Source: Kitasatospora papulosa
Lineage (GTDB): Bacteria; Actinomycetota; Actinomycetes; Streptomycetales; Streptomycetaceae
Direction: 5' to 3'
NCBI RefSeq assembly: GCF_000717245.1
Contig: NZ_JNYQ01000017.1
Coordinates: forward strand, 1 to 64,000
DNA: 64,000 nucleotides
Both the position numbers and the translations under genes were made by a program. The notes under the pieces were generated by a model, which searched no databases, was not told the DNA's origin, and worked only from the letters and a program-made list of their open reading frames with translations. Below, one piece after another: positions 8,760 through 17,602 of this stretch (its first letter is position 1; each line of letters begins with the position of its first letter).

Positions 8760-9515
8760 GTGGTGGCATGGAGTACTCGTCAGCTGGCGGAACTCGCGGG
8801 GACGACGGCCAAGGCCGTCCGGCACTATCACGAGATCGGTTTGCTGGAGGAGCCAGAACGGGCCTCCAACGGCTACAAGCGGTACGGCGTCAGCCATCTC
8901 GTCCGCCTGCTGCGCATCCGCAGACTGACCGACCTCGGCGTGGCTCTCGCGGACGTCCCGGCTGTCGAGAGCGGTGACGGGAGAGCACGGCAGATCCTCA
9001 AGGACCTGGACGCCGAACTCGCGGCGGAGATCGAGCGCCGGCAGGGGATGCGGCGGGCACTGGCGGCCATCATGGACAACCGGGCCGTGCTCGACATGCC
9101 CCCGGAATTCAGGACGCTCGCCGACGACCTGCCCGAGACCCAACGGTCCCTGCTTCTGGTCTACTCCAGCATCCTCGCACCCGCAGCGATGGCCGCCCTT
9201 CAAGAGCAGCTCGCGGGTCCTCGCGGGGATCTCGAAGCAGAATTCATGGCACTCGACGAGGACGCTCCCGACGACGTCCGGCAGAGGCTGGCCGAGCGAA
9301 TGGCACCCGAAATCCGCCAGCAGCAACAGGCCCACCCAGCGCTTGCCGACCTCGGGCAGGCCTCGTACCGGGAGAGAGTCGTTGCGGAGTCGGTCGCCTT
9401 GCACGCATTGGTCGAGTTCCACAACCGCGCCCACCTCGACGTGTTGCGACGCGCCCACGCCATCCTCGTCAAGAGCGACTGCGCAGAAAGCGAGGGCAAC
9501 GCCGTCCAGCAGTGA
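8760..9515 (+). CDS. MerR-family transcriptional regulator
   Basis: 251 residues. The winged-helix DNA-binding head is clear (MVAWSTRQLAELAGTTAKAV, RHYHEIGLL, ERASNGYKRYGVSHLVRLLRI), followed by the dimerisation helix (about 95-120) and a long helical effector region of unknown ligand. The start is GTG at 8760 (a second GTG follows at 8763). It is divergent from the peptidase at 7090-8598 with twin operators between them, so it most likely controls itself and the peptidase. It is a close paralogue of the MerR protein at 9718-10458: nearly the same N-terminal 60 residues and a similar effector region. Confidence 0.92.
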   Translation: MVAWSTRQLAELAGTTAKAVRHYHEIGLLEEPERASNGYKRYGVSHLVRLLRIRRLTDLGVALADVPAVESGDGRARQILKDLDAELAAEIERRQGMRRALAAIMDNRAVLDMPPEFRTLADDLPETQRSLLLVYSSILAPAAMAALQEQLAGPRGDLEAEFMALDEDAPDDVRQRLAERMAPEIRQQQQAHPALADLGQASYRERVVAESVALHALVEFHNRAHLDVLRRAHAILVKSDCAESEGNAVQQ

Positions 9516-9717
9516 GGCGCGCGGGGCAGGCACACGCGCTTCTGTGTCGTGTGCCCGCCTACAGAAGGGAGGCACGCGGCGCCGGATTGCCAGGAATACG
9601 GTTCATCAGCGTTCAGGCAGTGGTGGTCGTGGCAACGAACTTGCCGTCCACTCGTCACGCCATCAGGCGCACGTCGAGGTCCGCTCACGGAGTCACGGAG
9701 CGACGGTCCGAGAGCGG

Positions 9718-10458
9718 TCACTGGCGGGCAGTCACATCGGAAAGCAGTCGGTCGAGCCGCTTCATCACGTCCACCTGCGCTGGATTGTAGAGATCGCTGA
9801 TGGCTTTGCCGATAGTGCGGGCGGTGTGCTGTCGACCGCGTGGGGCGTCGGAGGCGAGGTCGTTCAGCCCGGAATGCGCGGCCCGGATAGATAGGACGTA
9901 AGGCACCAGACGCTCGGCGAGACTCTGGCGTGTCTGCTCATCGGCATCGGCGAGAAGCTCGTCGAGTTCGCGTGCCACCGGTTGCGGCTCCTGCTGGAGC
10001 AAGTCGGCATAGGCGTCCATCCCGCTGGGGCCAAGGACCGTACCGAGGACGGTGACGAACGAGCGGTCCGGGGCCGGAAGATCAGCCGTCTCATCCACGG
10101 AGGCGAAGCGGAGGGGAAGATCACTTGTGGCTCGCCCGCGCAGGAGGGTACCAACCTCAGCGCGGGCGTGTTGCAGGCGTTCGATCGTGGCGGCGAGCTC
10201 AGCGTCGAGAGCCCGCAGATCACGCGGATCGGGATCCGAACCCGGCTGGTCGTCCATATCCGCGATCTGGGAGAGGGAAAAGCCCAGAGCGGTGAGGCGC
10301 TTGATCCGGAGGAGTCGGACGAGGTGACTGACGCCGTACTGCTTGTATCCGTTGGAGCGGCGCTCTGGCTCGTCCAGTAGCGCCACGTCGTGGTAGTGCC
10401 GTACGGCCCTCAGGCTGACGCCGGCCAGCTCCGCCATTTCCCGGGTGCTCCACGCCAT
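9718..10458 (-). CDS. MerR-family transcriptional regulator, paralogue of the 8.8-kb gene
   Basis: 246 residues. The ATG at 10458 is chosen because MAWSTREMAELAGVSLRAV aligns exactly with the head of the neighbouring MerR protein, and a GTGGGGGAT ribosome-binding site precedes it. The head (RHYHDVALLDEPERRSNGYK, QYGVSHLVRLLRIKRL) is followed by a helical C-terminus that also resembles the neighbour. The two genes converge tail to tail with about 200 bases between. This suggests a duplication with inversion, or regulators of two peptidase loci. No copy of the 8.6-kb operator was found in front of this gene, so its target is unknown. Confidence 0.9.
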   Translation of the reverse strand: MAWSTREMAELAGVSLRAVRHYHDVALLDEPERRSNGYKQYGVSHLVRLLRIKRLTALGFSLSQIADMDDQPGSDPDPRDLRALDAELAATIERLQHARAEVGTLLRGRATSDLPLRFASVDETADLPAPDRSFVTVLGTVLGPSGMDAYADLLQQEPQPVARELDELLADADEQTRQSLAERLVPYVLSIRAAHSGLNDLASDAPRGRQHTARTIGKAISDLYNPAQVDVMKRLDRLLSDVTARQ

Positions 10459-10919
10459 GATCGAGATATCCCCCACCGTCTCTGGTGTCGCCGACGCGGT
10501 CACGTCGTGAGCCCCATTGAAAACCATGACGCGACGGCGGGTCGGCCCAGGGGGCGTGCGAGGGCGCGGTCCGCCTCTTGGTGATGTATGGAGAGCCCCA
10601 GGTCCAGGGCAGGACAGATGGCGGGGGGCGCCTGAGGGGGAGTTCGACGCCTGCCGGAGCTCGCTCCCGGATCAACGGCCAGCGGCAGGAACCGGTGCGG
10701 CGGGGCAGAGATCGGCATTCTGCCCTGTGGGAGGTTCCTGGTCCGTCGGCACTGGATCATCGGCCGGGGCACTAGACGTGCTGATGACCGCGACGTGATT
10801 GCGATCGTCCTCGAGAGCTCCGGTCGGCGGCATGCCTATCGAGCAGGTCGCCGCCGATAACTCTGCTCTCGCGCCTCCGCCCGTCGGCGGGCTGGACCGG
10901 TGTGGGGGCGTGGTTGGAT
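10459..10919. other. Intergenic region between the MerR and TetR genes
   Basis: About 460 bases with no supported gene. It contains the upstream region of the minus-strand MerR gene. No operator like that at 8.6 kb is seen. Confidence 0.5.
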
Positions 10920-11531
10920 TCACGGCTGAGTCGGCTCGACGGGTGATCCGGGGCCAGCAGAGAGGATGAAGTCAACAGCGGCGTTGAGGGTTTCGGCCTC
11001 GGCCATGAAGACGGACTGGCTGGTGGGCAGGGCACGTTCGACCGAGAGTCCGTTGAGGATGGTGAGAAGGAATCTGAGGTTGCGGGTGTGGTCCCCCGGG
11101 GGCAGTGCACCTTCCTCGGCGAGCACGGTCAGCCAGTGTTCGACCCGGCGCTCCGCCTCCCGCTCATGGCAAAGGTATGCGGCCCGAAGCTGTTCAGTCG
11201 GTTCAGGTTCGATGAAGGTCCGGTACGTCGCGCCCCATGCGGTTCGCGCGTCTTCGTTGGTGCCGATGAGAGCGAGTACCTGCCGCAGGCAGTTCAGCAG
11301 CCGTTCGCGAGGCGGCAGTGCCGGGTCGCGGATCGGGTCGCCGGGCAGCAGGTGTTCGTAGATCCGCGCGAGCAAGCTGTCCTGCAGGGCGCGCTGGGTG
11401 GGGAAGTGAAAGCGCAACGAGCCAGTACTAACCCCTGCACGCGCGGCGACCGCTCGCACGCTGAGCTTCGCCCCCATGTCCTCGGCAAGCATCTCCGCCG
11501 CCGCCTTGAGGATTCTCTCGCGTGTGTCCAT
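10920..11531 (-). CDS. TetR/AcrR-family repressor
   Basis: 203 residues from the ATG at 11531, chosen for the AAGGAG eight bases upstream. N-terminal HTH: MDTRERILKAAAEMLAED, then LSVRAVAARAGVSTGSLRFH and FPTQRALQDSLLARI. The rest is the helical ligand-binding domain (LLNCLRQVLALIG, FLLTILNGLSVERALPTSQS). Between it and the divergent membrane-protein gene lies a set of overlapping palindromes (11572-11625) that is the obvious operator. The same 17-base motif recurs at 26026-26066 in front of a pseudogene copy of that membrane-protein gene, which points to a small regulon. Ligand unknown. Confidence 0.9.
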   Translation of the reverse strand: MDTRERILKAAAEMLAEDMGAKLSVRAVAARAGVSTGSLRFHFPTQRALQDSLLARIYEHLLPGDPIRDPALPPRERLLNCLRQVLALIGTNEDARTAWGATYRTFIEPEPTEQLRAAYLCHEREAERRVEHWLTVLAEEGALPPGDHTRNLRFLLTILNGLSVERALPTSQSVFMAEAETLNAAVDFILSAGPGSPVEPTQP

Positions 11532-11571
11532 ATCTCGCTCTCCTTCGCTTCTCCCAGCATCCTTCACTGTA

Positions 11572-11625
11572 CTAGCACGCCGTACTAGTACGGCGTGCTA
11601 GCGTTCTTCTAGCACGCTGTACTAG
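11572..11625. promoter_or_regulatory. Triple TetR-type operator
   Basis: The unit CTAGCACGCCGTACTAG is itself nearly palindromic. Two units in opposite orientation overlap by four bases to make a perfect 30-base palindrome (11572-11601). A third unit, CTAGCACGCTGTACTAG, follows at 11609-11625. CTAG is rare in Streptomyces DNA, so three copies in 54 bases are unlikely by chance. It lies between the divergent TetR and membrane-protein genes. Confidence 0.88.
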
Positions 11626-11660
11626 TGGGTGCGGCTGAGATCCAGAGGGGTGACCGAAGC

Positions 11661-12308
11661 GTGGCATGGAAGGAGTGGGCGGCATCAAGGCGCCTCAAGC
11701 AAGGAGACGGCAGGGAACTGCAGCGCTTTCGTTGGTGGCAGCTCCCTTTTCGTTCACTGTTCTGGCTACGGCTTCCCGGCGCCCATGGTCAGCAATGTCT
11801 GTACGCCGTCGACGTACGCCATTGGGCGCGGTTGGACGACAACAGAATCCGGGCGCATCTGTTCCTGGAGGGCAGGCATCTGGCCGAGTCGAAACTGCCC
11901 GCACTCTTCCCCGTTGACGGGGGCGTCATCGAGGTGGCGATGAGCAGCTACGGCATCAGGCGCTGCCACTACCGCCCCTCAGGTGGACGGCCGTCTCAAC
12001 TCGCCCCGGATCCGGCCTCGGCGGAGGGATGGCGGGCGCGCTTCGGTGCCCGCCATCCGGGACTGAGCCGGGCGCTCGCCGCCGGGTCGGTGCTGCTGCT
12101 TGTCATCGGTGTAGGTCTGAACCTGTTGCAACTCGCTGAGCCCGTCTCTCAGATCCCTCCCGTCATGCAGCGGGTGGGAACGTTTGAATCGCCCATACAC
12201 CTGCCGATCTGGCTGAACATCGCGCTGGGGGGTGGGGCCGTTCTGGCCAGCATGGAGCGCGCACTCCGCCTGCGCTACTCCTCCCTGCTCGACGCGGCCG
12301 GTCGCTGA
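11661..12308 (+). CDS. Two-TM membrane protein of unknown function, TetR target
   Basis: I do not recognise a named family. From the GTG at 11661 the product has 215 residues: a soluble N-terminal half with WWQLPFRSLFWLRLPG and a strand-rich segment (YAVDVRHW, IRAHLFLEG, LFPVDGGVIEVAMS), then two C-terminal membrane helices (LAAGSVLLLVIGVGLNLLQL and LPIWLNIALGGGAVLAS). The N-terminal half repeats short beta elements and may be a small beta-sandwich. An earlier GTG at 11625 would fall inside the operator, so 11661 is preferred. A decayed paralogue is at 25.3-26.0 kb under the same operator motif. Here it precedes a lipoprotein peptidase by about 110 bases; there it precedes a CPBP protease. 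It may be a partner of surface proteolysis. Confidence 0.75.
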   Translation: MAWKEWAASRRLKQGDGRELQRFRWWQLPFRSLFWLRLPGAHGQQCLYAVDVRHWARLDDNRIRAHLFLEGRHLAESKLPALFPVDGGVIEVAMSSYGIRRCHYRPSGGRPSQLAPDPASAEGWRARFGARHPGLSRALAAGSVLLLVIGVGLNLLQLAEPVSQIPPVMQRVGTFESPIHLPIWLNIALGGGAVLASMERALRLRYSSLLDAAGR

Positions 12309-12419
12309 CCCCTCGAAGCCAGGAAGGCGCGACCACACCCGCGCTCTTGAGTCGGCTTCTTGCGCGAACGACAAGCCGGTCGCACGCAATGACCTACGCA
12401 GAAGAAGGGGAAAAAAATA

Positions 12420-14018
12420 ATGATTCAATCGAAGCCACGGGCCGCCGCTCAGTACGGAGCAGCGCTCGCCGTAGCCCTCATGACCCTGACGGGGTGTTCG
12501 TCAGGCGCCTCGGGGCTGCGCAGCATGTCCACAGCCAGCGCACCGTCTCCGGAAGCGCTCACCTGGAGCGAGTGCGGGAAGAACCTGGAATGCACCACGA
12601 TCGAGGTGCCGCAGGAATACACCGAGCCCGCCGGCACGCAGATCCCGCTCGCGGTCATGCGGCACCGGGCCACTGATCCCGGCCATCGCATCGGCAGCCT
12701 GGTCTTCAACCCGGGCGGGCCCGGGGTCTCCGCCACGGAAACACTGCGCAATCTGCCCGAGACAGCTGGCACTCCTGGCGCATTCTCGCCCGCCGTGCTG
12801 GCCACATTCGACATCATCGCGATGGACCCGCGCGGCGTCGGCCGATCGCAGGCCGTTCACTGCTTGACCGACGAGCAGCGAGTCGATGCCGCAGGCACCG
12901 CCTTCGACCCTTCTGTCCCGGGGGGTAAGCCCCTGCCCCAACTACTGGCCGATACCGCCGCGTTCACCAGCGGCTGTGCCAAACATCAGAGCAAGAAGTT
13001 CTTGGCCAGCCTATCGACCGACAACGTGGCTCGCGACATCGACCAGGTTCGCTCCGCCCTCGGCGAAAACAAGATCACGTACTACGGCTTGTCCTACGGC
13101 ACCGTGGTCGGACCGATGTATGCCACCCTGTTCCCTCATCGCGTCCGCCAGATGGTGCTCGACGCGCCCGTAGACACCAACCAGTGGTTCGGTAACTCCC
13201 TGCTCTTCCAGAACGACGTCGCCGTGGCCAGCGAACGGACCCTTAACGCCTGGTTCAAGACCTGCCGTACCGAAGGGACCGCAGTATGTCCCTTCGGTGC
13301 AGGCGACCCGGAGGCAGCGTTCGACACGCTGATCGACACACTGGAAGCGGAGCCCCTGAAAATCACACCCGCCAAGGGCGGCGCCTTGGGCGGCGAACTC
13401 GACGGCGCCATGACCCTCGAGGCCACCCGGGCCCTGGCCGGCGACCAGAATGCCTGGCCGTTGCTCACCTCGGCGCTGCTGGCCGCTCAGAAGGGCAACG
13501 GCGCGCCCCTCTACACCCTGTGGAGCAGCGTCACGGTATCCCCCTTCCCGGTCCCGACCGCGATGTTCGAAGCCCACACCGCGGTGCGCTGCGCCGACTG
13601 GGAGACCCCGACCGGCATCGCCGCGCACAAGGCAGCAGCCAGCAAGGCCACCGCTGACGCGAAGCGCATCGGCCCCCGGGCTGCCTACTCCGCCTTGAAC
13701 TGCGCTCGGCGGCCCGCACCGAACAAGGACCGCCCCAGCAAGCCGCTCACGGGCGCCGGTGCACCGCCGGCGCTGGTGGTCGGGGGGCGGCTGGACCCGG
13801 TCACACCCCACCACTGGGCCGAGAACATGACCCGGACCCTGGACTCCGCGGTCCTGCTCACACGTGAAGGAGTCGGGCACGGCTCGTACGGCACCAACAC
13901 GTGCGTCAACAGCGCGGTCGACGCCGCTCTCATCCACGGTACCCATCCCGCCGACGGCGCCGTATGCAAGACAGAAAAGCCGGCCACCACCCGCCCCGTT
14001 GTCTTCGGAGACCGTTGA
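12420..14018 (+). CDS. S33-family (TAP-like) peptidase lipoprotein
   Basis: 532 residues. The N-terminus is a lipoprotein signal (AALAVALMTLTGC, lipobox LTGC, Cys26) followed by a Ser/Ala-rich linker. The hydrolase core shows the oxyanion LVFNPGGPGVS, IIAMDPRGVGRS, the nucleophile elbow YYGLSYGTVVG (catalytic Ser), the acid GRLDPVTP and the His in GVGHGSYG. The C-terminal TAP-like cap has two Cys (NTCVNSA and AVCKTE). Anchored on the outer face of the membrane, it would trim extracellular peptides. AAGGGGA lies before the ATG. It follows the two-TM protein gene and may share its TetR-controlled promoter. One of three S33 peptidases within 16 kb. Confidence 0.9.
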   Translation: MIQSKPRAAAQYGAALAVALMTLTGCSSGASGLRSMSTASAPSPEALTWSECGKNLECTTIEVPQEYTEPAGTQIPLAVMRHRATDPGHRIGSLVFNPGGPGVSATETLRNLPETAGTPGAFSPAVLATFDIIAMDPRGVGRSQAVHCLTDEQRVDAAGTAFDPSVPGGKPLPQLLADTAAFTSGCAKHQSKKFLASLSTDNVARDIDQVRSALGENKITYYGLSYGTVVGPMYATLFPHRVRQMVLDAPVDTNQWFGNSLLFQNDVAVASERTLNAWFKTCRTEGTAVCPFGAGDPEAAFDTLIDTLEAEPLKITPAKGGALGGELDGAMTLEATRALAGDQNAWPLLTSALLAAQKGNGAPLYTLWSSVTVSPFPVPTAMFEAHTAVRCADWETPTGIAAHKAAASKATADAKRIGPRAAYSALNCARRPAPNKDRPSKPLTGAGAPPALVVGGRLDPVTPHHWAENMTRTLDSAVLLTREGVGHGSYGTNTCVNSAVDAALIHGTHPADGAVCKTEKPATTRPVVFGDR

Positions 14019-14807
14019 TTCACAGTCGGCCTCGCCGGCACATGCACGGAATAGCCCTTGAGCATAGGACTGATTGGCGGGCTGACTCACGTTCAAGGTC
14101 TCGACTGATAGGTGTCCCTCAGTCCTGCCGCACACTTACCCATCACGATTCGCGGGACAGCTCTCAGGTGATCCTCTTGCAGCATCCCGCCCGTTCCTGA
14201 TCGTGCGCCAGCTCGACGAAAAAGCGCACCCAAAAACGGGAAGAAATTAGTCCACCGTCATGGCCCCGAGGTGGTCGCAGTGATGGGAAACCGCACCGCC
14301 ACCGGCCACCGCGGTCATACCAGCGTTCTTTCCCGGCTGTATGAGCGCGCGCCCACGACACCCATAGCACCCCGATTTCGTGGCGCCTGACACAGCAACA
14401 CGTCCAGGCCACCGGAATGTGGGCGCGGGAACCGTCATAGGCGCATGCCCCGCCCTGCGCGTCCTGTTGACGACACGGATGTCAGTCACGCCTCATGGCG
14501 ATCACCTCGGCCCACACGGTACAGAAGATCACTGAATGTCCACTTTTCGGGCGCTTGGAACTATGCCGTAACGTCATCAGTTTCACGGCCCGAGTTGGAG
14601 GTAGGAGACCCGCCAGAAGGCAATACAGCGTCAAAGAAATGACAGTCACCCCCTACAGATGGGCGAGTTGTTGCTTTTCCGCCGATTTCCTCAACAGTCA
14701 CCCAAGGAACGGACGGCGAGACCGGCAGGTTTTCACTACTGAACATTTTTCGCCCATTCATCGGCAGAAATACTTTCTCACTTATGCCAACACGCTGGAG
14801 ATTTCTC
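14019..14807. other. Long intergenic region
   Basis: About 790 bases between the lipoprotein peptidase and the GPP34 gene. GC drops in places (14490-14800), and several short frames exist without family pattern or ribosome-binding site. It presumably holds the GPP34 promoter; no gene, tRNA or repeat was recognised. Confidence 0.5.
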
Positions 14808-15458
14808 GTGTCCAAAACTCTCGCCCAGAAGCTGTATCTGCTCTGCTACACCGTCAAGAAGGAGAAGTTCCAGCTCGACAACATTCAGGGGCGCGGCCAG
14901 TTGCTGCGAGCGGGAGCGATGACCCAGCTGACCCGTGACGGCCTGCTGGACGCCACGGGGGGTAAGGTTCGGCGGCTTGCCGGCAGTCCGCCCGAGGACC
15001 CGTTCGTTGCCTCGGTCTGGTGCGACCTGCCCGACGACAGGCCTAAGGGCTGGCTCAAGTTCTTGCACAACAAGGCGCATAAAGCCGAAACCCCCGTCCG
15101 CGACCAACTGCTCGCCTCCGGGGAGGTCGCCATCACGCGGGAAAGGAAGCTGGGAGTCGTACCCACCAACAGGGTCACCGTGAATCACCCGGACCTGGTG
15201 CACGCCCTGCAGGACCGAGTGCGCTCGACCGTGCTCGACGGAGCTCCCGACGAGAACCTGACGGACGAGCTGGCCATGGCCGTCCTGGCAGTGGAACTGG
15301 AGCTGACCTCGGTCTGGAGCAAGGAAGAGCGTCGCGCCCACAAATCCGGCCTCGAGGCTCAGGCGGCGCGGTTCGACGCGTTCGTCCCCGGACTGCGCAA
15401 GGCGCTGCGCGACTCATATCTCGCGAGCCGGGCCGTGGGAGGCGGCTGGAGCGCCTGA
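14808..15458 (+). CDS. GPP34 (GOLPH3-like) family protein
   Basis: 216 residues from the GTG at 14808, which has GGAG eight bases upstream; an ATG at 14784 is possible but poorly placed. The order of elements fits the bacterial GPP34 family: LAQKLYLLCYTVKKEKF, then GRGQLLRAGAMTQLTRDGLL, the basic RKLGVVPTNRVTV hairpin and a helical C-terminus (DELAMAVLAVELELTSVWSK). Eukaryotic members bind phosphatidylinositol-4-phosphate at the Golgi. In Streptomyces the family is common but its role is unknown. It stands alone, upstream of the DUF3159 gene on the same strand. Confidence 0.85.
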   Translation: MSKTLAQKLYLLCYTVKKEKFQLDNIQGRGQLLRAGAMTQLTRDGLLDATGGKVRRLAGSPPEDPFVASVWCDLPDDRPKGWLKFLHNKAHKAETPVRDQLLASGEVAITRERKLGVVPTNRVTVNHPDLVHALQDRVRSTVLDGAPDENLTDELAMAVLAVELELTSVWSKEERRAHKSGLEAQAARFDAFVPGLRKALRDSYLASRAVGGGWSA

Positions 15459-15524
15459 CGGAACGGCCGCGACGTGTAATTCCCGAGTGACGCTGAATCT
15501 GCAGCACGAGACCAGGAGTGATCA

Positions 15525-16259
15525 ATGTCCCGACTCGAAGGCGAGCACGCGCCCTCCCCCACTCCCGACCGGAGCGACACGAGCGTGCCCTCCCCCGCCC
15601 CAGGGTCGCCCATGCTTGAATCCATGGGCGGCACGGCGGGCTTCGTCTACTCGACCGTCCCGGTCGTGGTGTTCGTGATGGCACTCGCCTTACTGTCTAC
15701 GAAGGCGGCCGTGATAGCGGCCATCGCGACCGGTGTGGTGCTGACCGTGACCCGGCTGATGCGCGGGGAACGCCTCCTCGCCGCCTCCGGCAGCCTGACT
15801 GGTGTTCTGATCGCGGCAGGCATCGTCGCGCTCACCGGTTCCGCAAAAGACTTCTTCCTGCTGGGTATCTGGGTAGCCTTCGCAGGTTTCCTCGCCACCT
15901 TCAGTTCGGTTCTCCTTCGTCGGCCCCTGACCGGCGTGGCGTGGAACCTCCTGCATAAGGGCACGTACACCTGGCGCGAGGACCGTGCAGTGTTGCGGGC
16001 ACACGACATCGCCACCCTCGCCGCAGCGCTCGTCCTCGGATCCCGATTCGCGGTGAAGCAGTGGCTGTACGTACACGACGCCACCGGCTGGCTCGCCTTT
16101 GCGAAGATCGCCATGGGCACCCCCCTCACCGTGGTCGCCGCGCTCGTCGTCGCCTGGGCCTTCCGCACCTCGTCCAAACGCCTGGTGAACGGCCCAGCGG
16201 ACCGAAGCACCTCTCAGCGAGAGGCCGCACTTCCCCCTCGCCAGGATGCGTCCAGGTAG
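15525..16259 (+). CDS. DUF3159 integral membrane protein
   Basis: 244 residues. A Pro/Ser-rich cytoplasmic N-terminus (residues 1-30) leads to the family signature LESMGGTAGFVYSTVPVVVF. Six hydrophobic segments follow (about 40-55, 62-77, 88-105, 110-125, 160-175, 200-217), and WREDRAVLRAHDIATL lies between helices 4 and 5. AGGAGTG precedes the ATG. DUF3159 proteins are typical of actinobacteria and of unknown function. It lies 66 bases after the GPP34 gene and 38 bases before the acyltransferase-like gene, so it may belong to either unit. Confidence 0.85.
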   Translation: MSRLEGEHAPSPTPDRSDTSVPSPAPGSPMLESMGGTAGFVYSTVPVVVFVMALALLSTKAAVIAAIATGVVLTVTRLMRGERLLAASGSLTGVLIAAGIVALTGSAKDFFLLGIWVAFAGFLATFSSVLLRRPLTGVAWNLLHKGTYTWREDRAVLRAHDIATLAAALVLGSRFAVKQWLYVHDATGWLAFAKIAMGTPLTVVAALVVAWAFRTSSKRLVNGPADRSTSQREAALPPRQDASR

Positions 16260-16297
16260 CGAGCCGTCACATCACATCACCGAAGAAGGGGCCTCGG

Positions 16298-17551
16298 ATG
16301 TCGATCAGCCACACGCACACGGGGTCGGTCAGGGACCTCGGAGCATTCGAGCGGACCATCGATCTCTACATGCGCCGAAACCCCGTCCAGTTCTCCCTCG
16401 TCGCCGAGATCGACCGGGAAGTCTCCGAGCAGATACTGGCGCGTGCACTGCGGGATGTGCAGGCACGTCACCCGTTGCTCCGGGTCTCGGTCGACCGCAA
16501 AGCTCCCCAAGCTCGATACCGCTGGGCAGAGAGCCCGATCAGGGTCGACACCGCAGCGGAGGGAACTCCCTGGCAGGCGGTCGTAGCTGGTGAGCAGACA
16601 CGCCCCATAGCGACGGAGCCGGGCCCACTGGTACGCACCGTGCTCATTCCCGCTGAGGCCAGCAGCTTCATCGTGCTGACCTTCGCCCACCAGATCACCG
16701 ACGGCACCGGCGGCATGCGCGTGTTGGCGGACCTCGTCGCCGCCCTCGACGGTGACGAGGTGCACGGCCGGACGAGCAGCTCAGGATGGGATGTACCGCC
16801 GTCCCAGGAAGACCTCCTACTGGCTCTCGACACGACGGTGCCACCCGTGGGGCCACCGCAGAATGACCTGATGAACGCCCCCGGCAAGCTGACCCCGTAC
16901 ACGGCACGGGCACCGCACGTGTCCGCTCTGGCCCTTCAAGGCGGCCTGACCGCAAGGCTCGTGACCCGCTGCCACGCCGAGAATGTGTCGGTGCACGCCG
17001 CACTGTGCGCTGCCGCCAGCACAGTCTTCCACCGAGCGGGCCGCAGACGGGTGAGAGTGCTGAGCCCGATCGACCTGCGCCGGGCCGCAGGTCTGCCTGA
17101 CGCCGTCGCAAACCGGTTCGCCGGAGCACGGACTGAGAGCCAGACATCCCAAGCAGAGAACTTCTGGGAATTGGCCCGGCACCATCACCAGGAGCTGGAA
17201 CACCAGCGGACACCGCAGATGCTCAAGGCAGGCTCGGAGGCGCTGGCCCAACAGGCACCGGTCACATCCGAGGAAGCCGAAGCGATGATGACCATGGCGA
17301 CCGCCGCCGACATCCAGATCACCAATCTCGGGGTGGTACAGGCATCGGATCACAACCGCACCTGCCTCACCGCTGTGTGGGGACCGGCGCAGACGACCCA
17401 ACTGGCCGGTGAGCACGTCCTGGGTGTCGCCACTATCGGGGGGCGCCTGCGCATGACGGAGCTGACCCACGACCCTGTGGCCGTTCTGCTGCCCGACATG
17501 GCAGCCGTTCTCGCTCAGCAGTGCGCCGAGCCAGACTCGCCATCCTCCTGA
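16298..17551 (+). CDS. Condensation/acyltransferase-superfamily protein (PapA5-like)
   Basis: 417 residues from the ATG at 16298, with GAAGAAGGGG upstream. The fold is that of CoA-dependent acyltransferases: an N-terminal half with FERTIDLYMRRNPVQFSLV, the catalytic HxxxDG motif in TFAHQITDGTGGMRVL (His about residue 131), and the C-terminal half with RRVRVLSPIDLRRAAGLP and NRFAGA. The second His of the usual HHxxxDG is replaced by Ala. Such enzymes esterify alcohols with acyl groups or act in lipid and peptide assembly. The next gene, 51 bases downstream, is a flavin oxidase, so the pair looks like a small tailoring operon. Substrate unknown. Confidence 0.75.
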   Translation: MSISHTHTGSVRDLGAFERTIDLYMRRNPVQFSLVAEIDREVSEQILARALRDVQARHPLLRVSVDRKAPQARYRWAESPIRVDTAAEGTPWQAVVAGEQTRPIATEPGPLVRTVLIPAEASSFIVLTFAHQITDGTGGMRVLADLVAALDGDEVHGRTSSSGWDVPPSQEDLLLALDTTVPPVGPPQNDLMNAPGKLTPYTARAPHVSALALQGGLTARLVTRCHAENVSVHAALCAAASTVFHRAGRRRVRVLSPIDLRRAAGLPDAVANRFAGARTESQTSQAENFWELARHHHQELEHQRTPQMLKAGSEALAQQAPVTSEEAEAMMTMATAADIQITNLGVVQASDHNRTCLTAVWGPAQTTQLAGEHVLGVATIGGRLRMTELTHDPVAVLLPDMAAVLAQQCAEPDSPSS

Positions 17552-17602
17552 TCTGTTCAGGACGCGGCATTCCCTCTCCCACAGCAATACACAGGAGTGA
17601 CC

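Noticed and set aside
10590..10640. Possible MerR operator upstream of the second MerR gene (GCCCCAGGTCCAGGGC)
   Set aside because: Imperfect symmetry and no well-spaced -35/-10 pair; not similar to the 8.6-kb operator.
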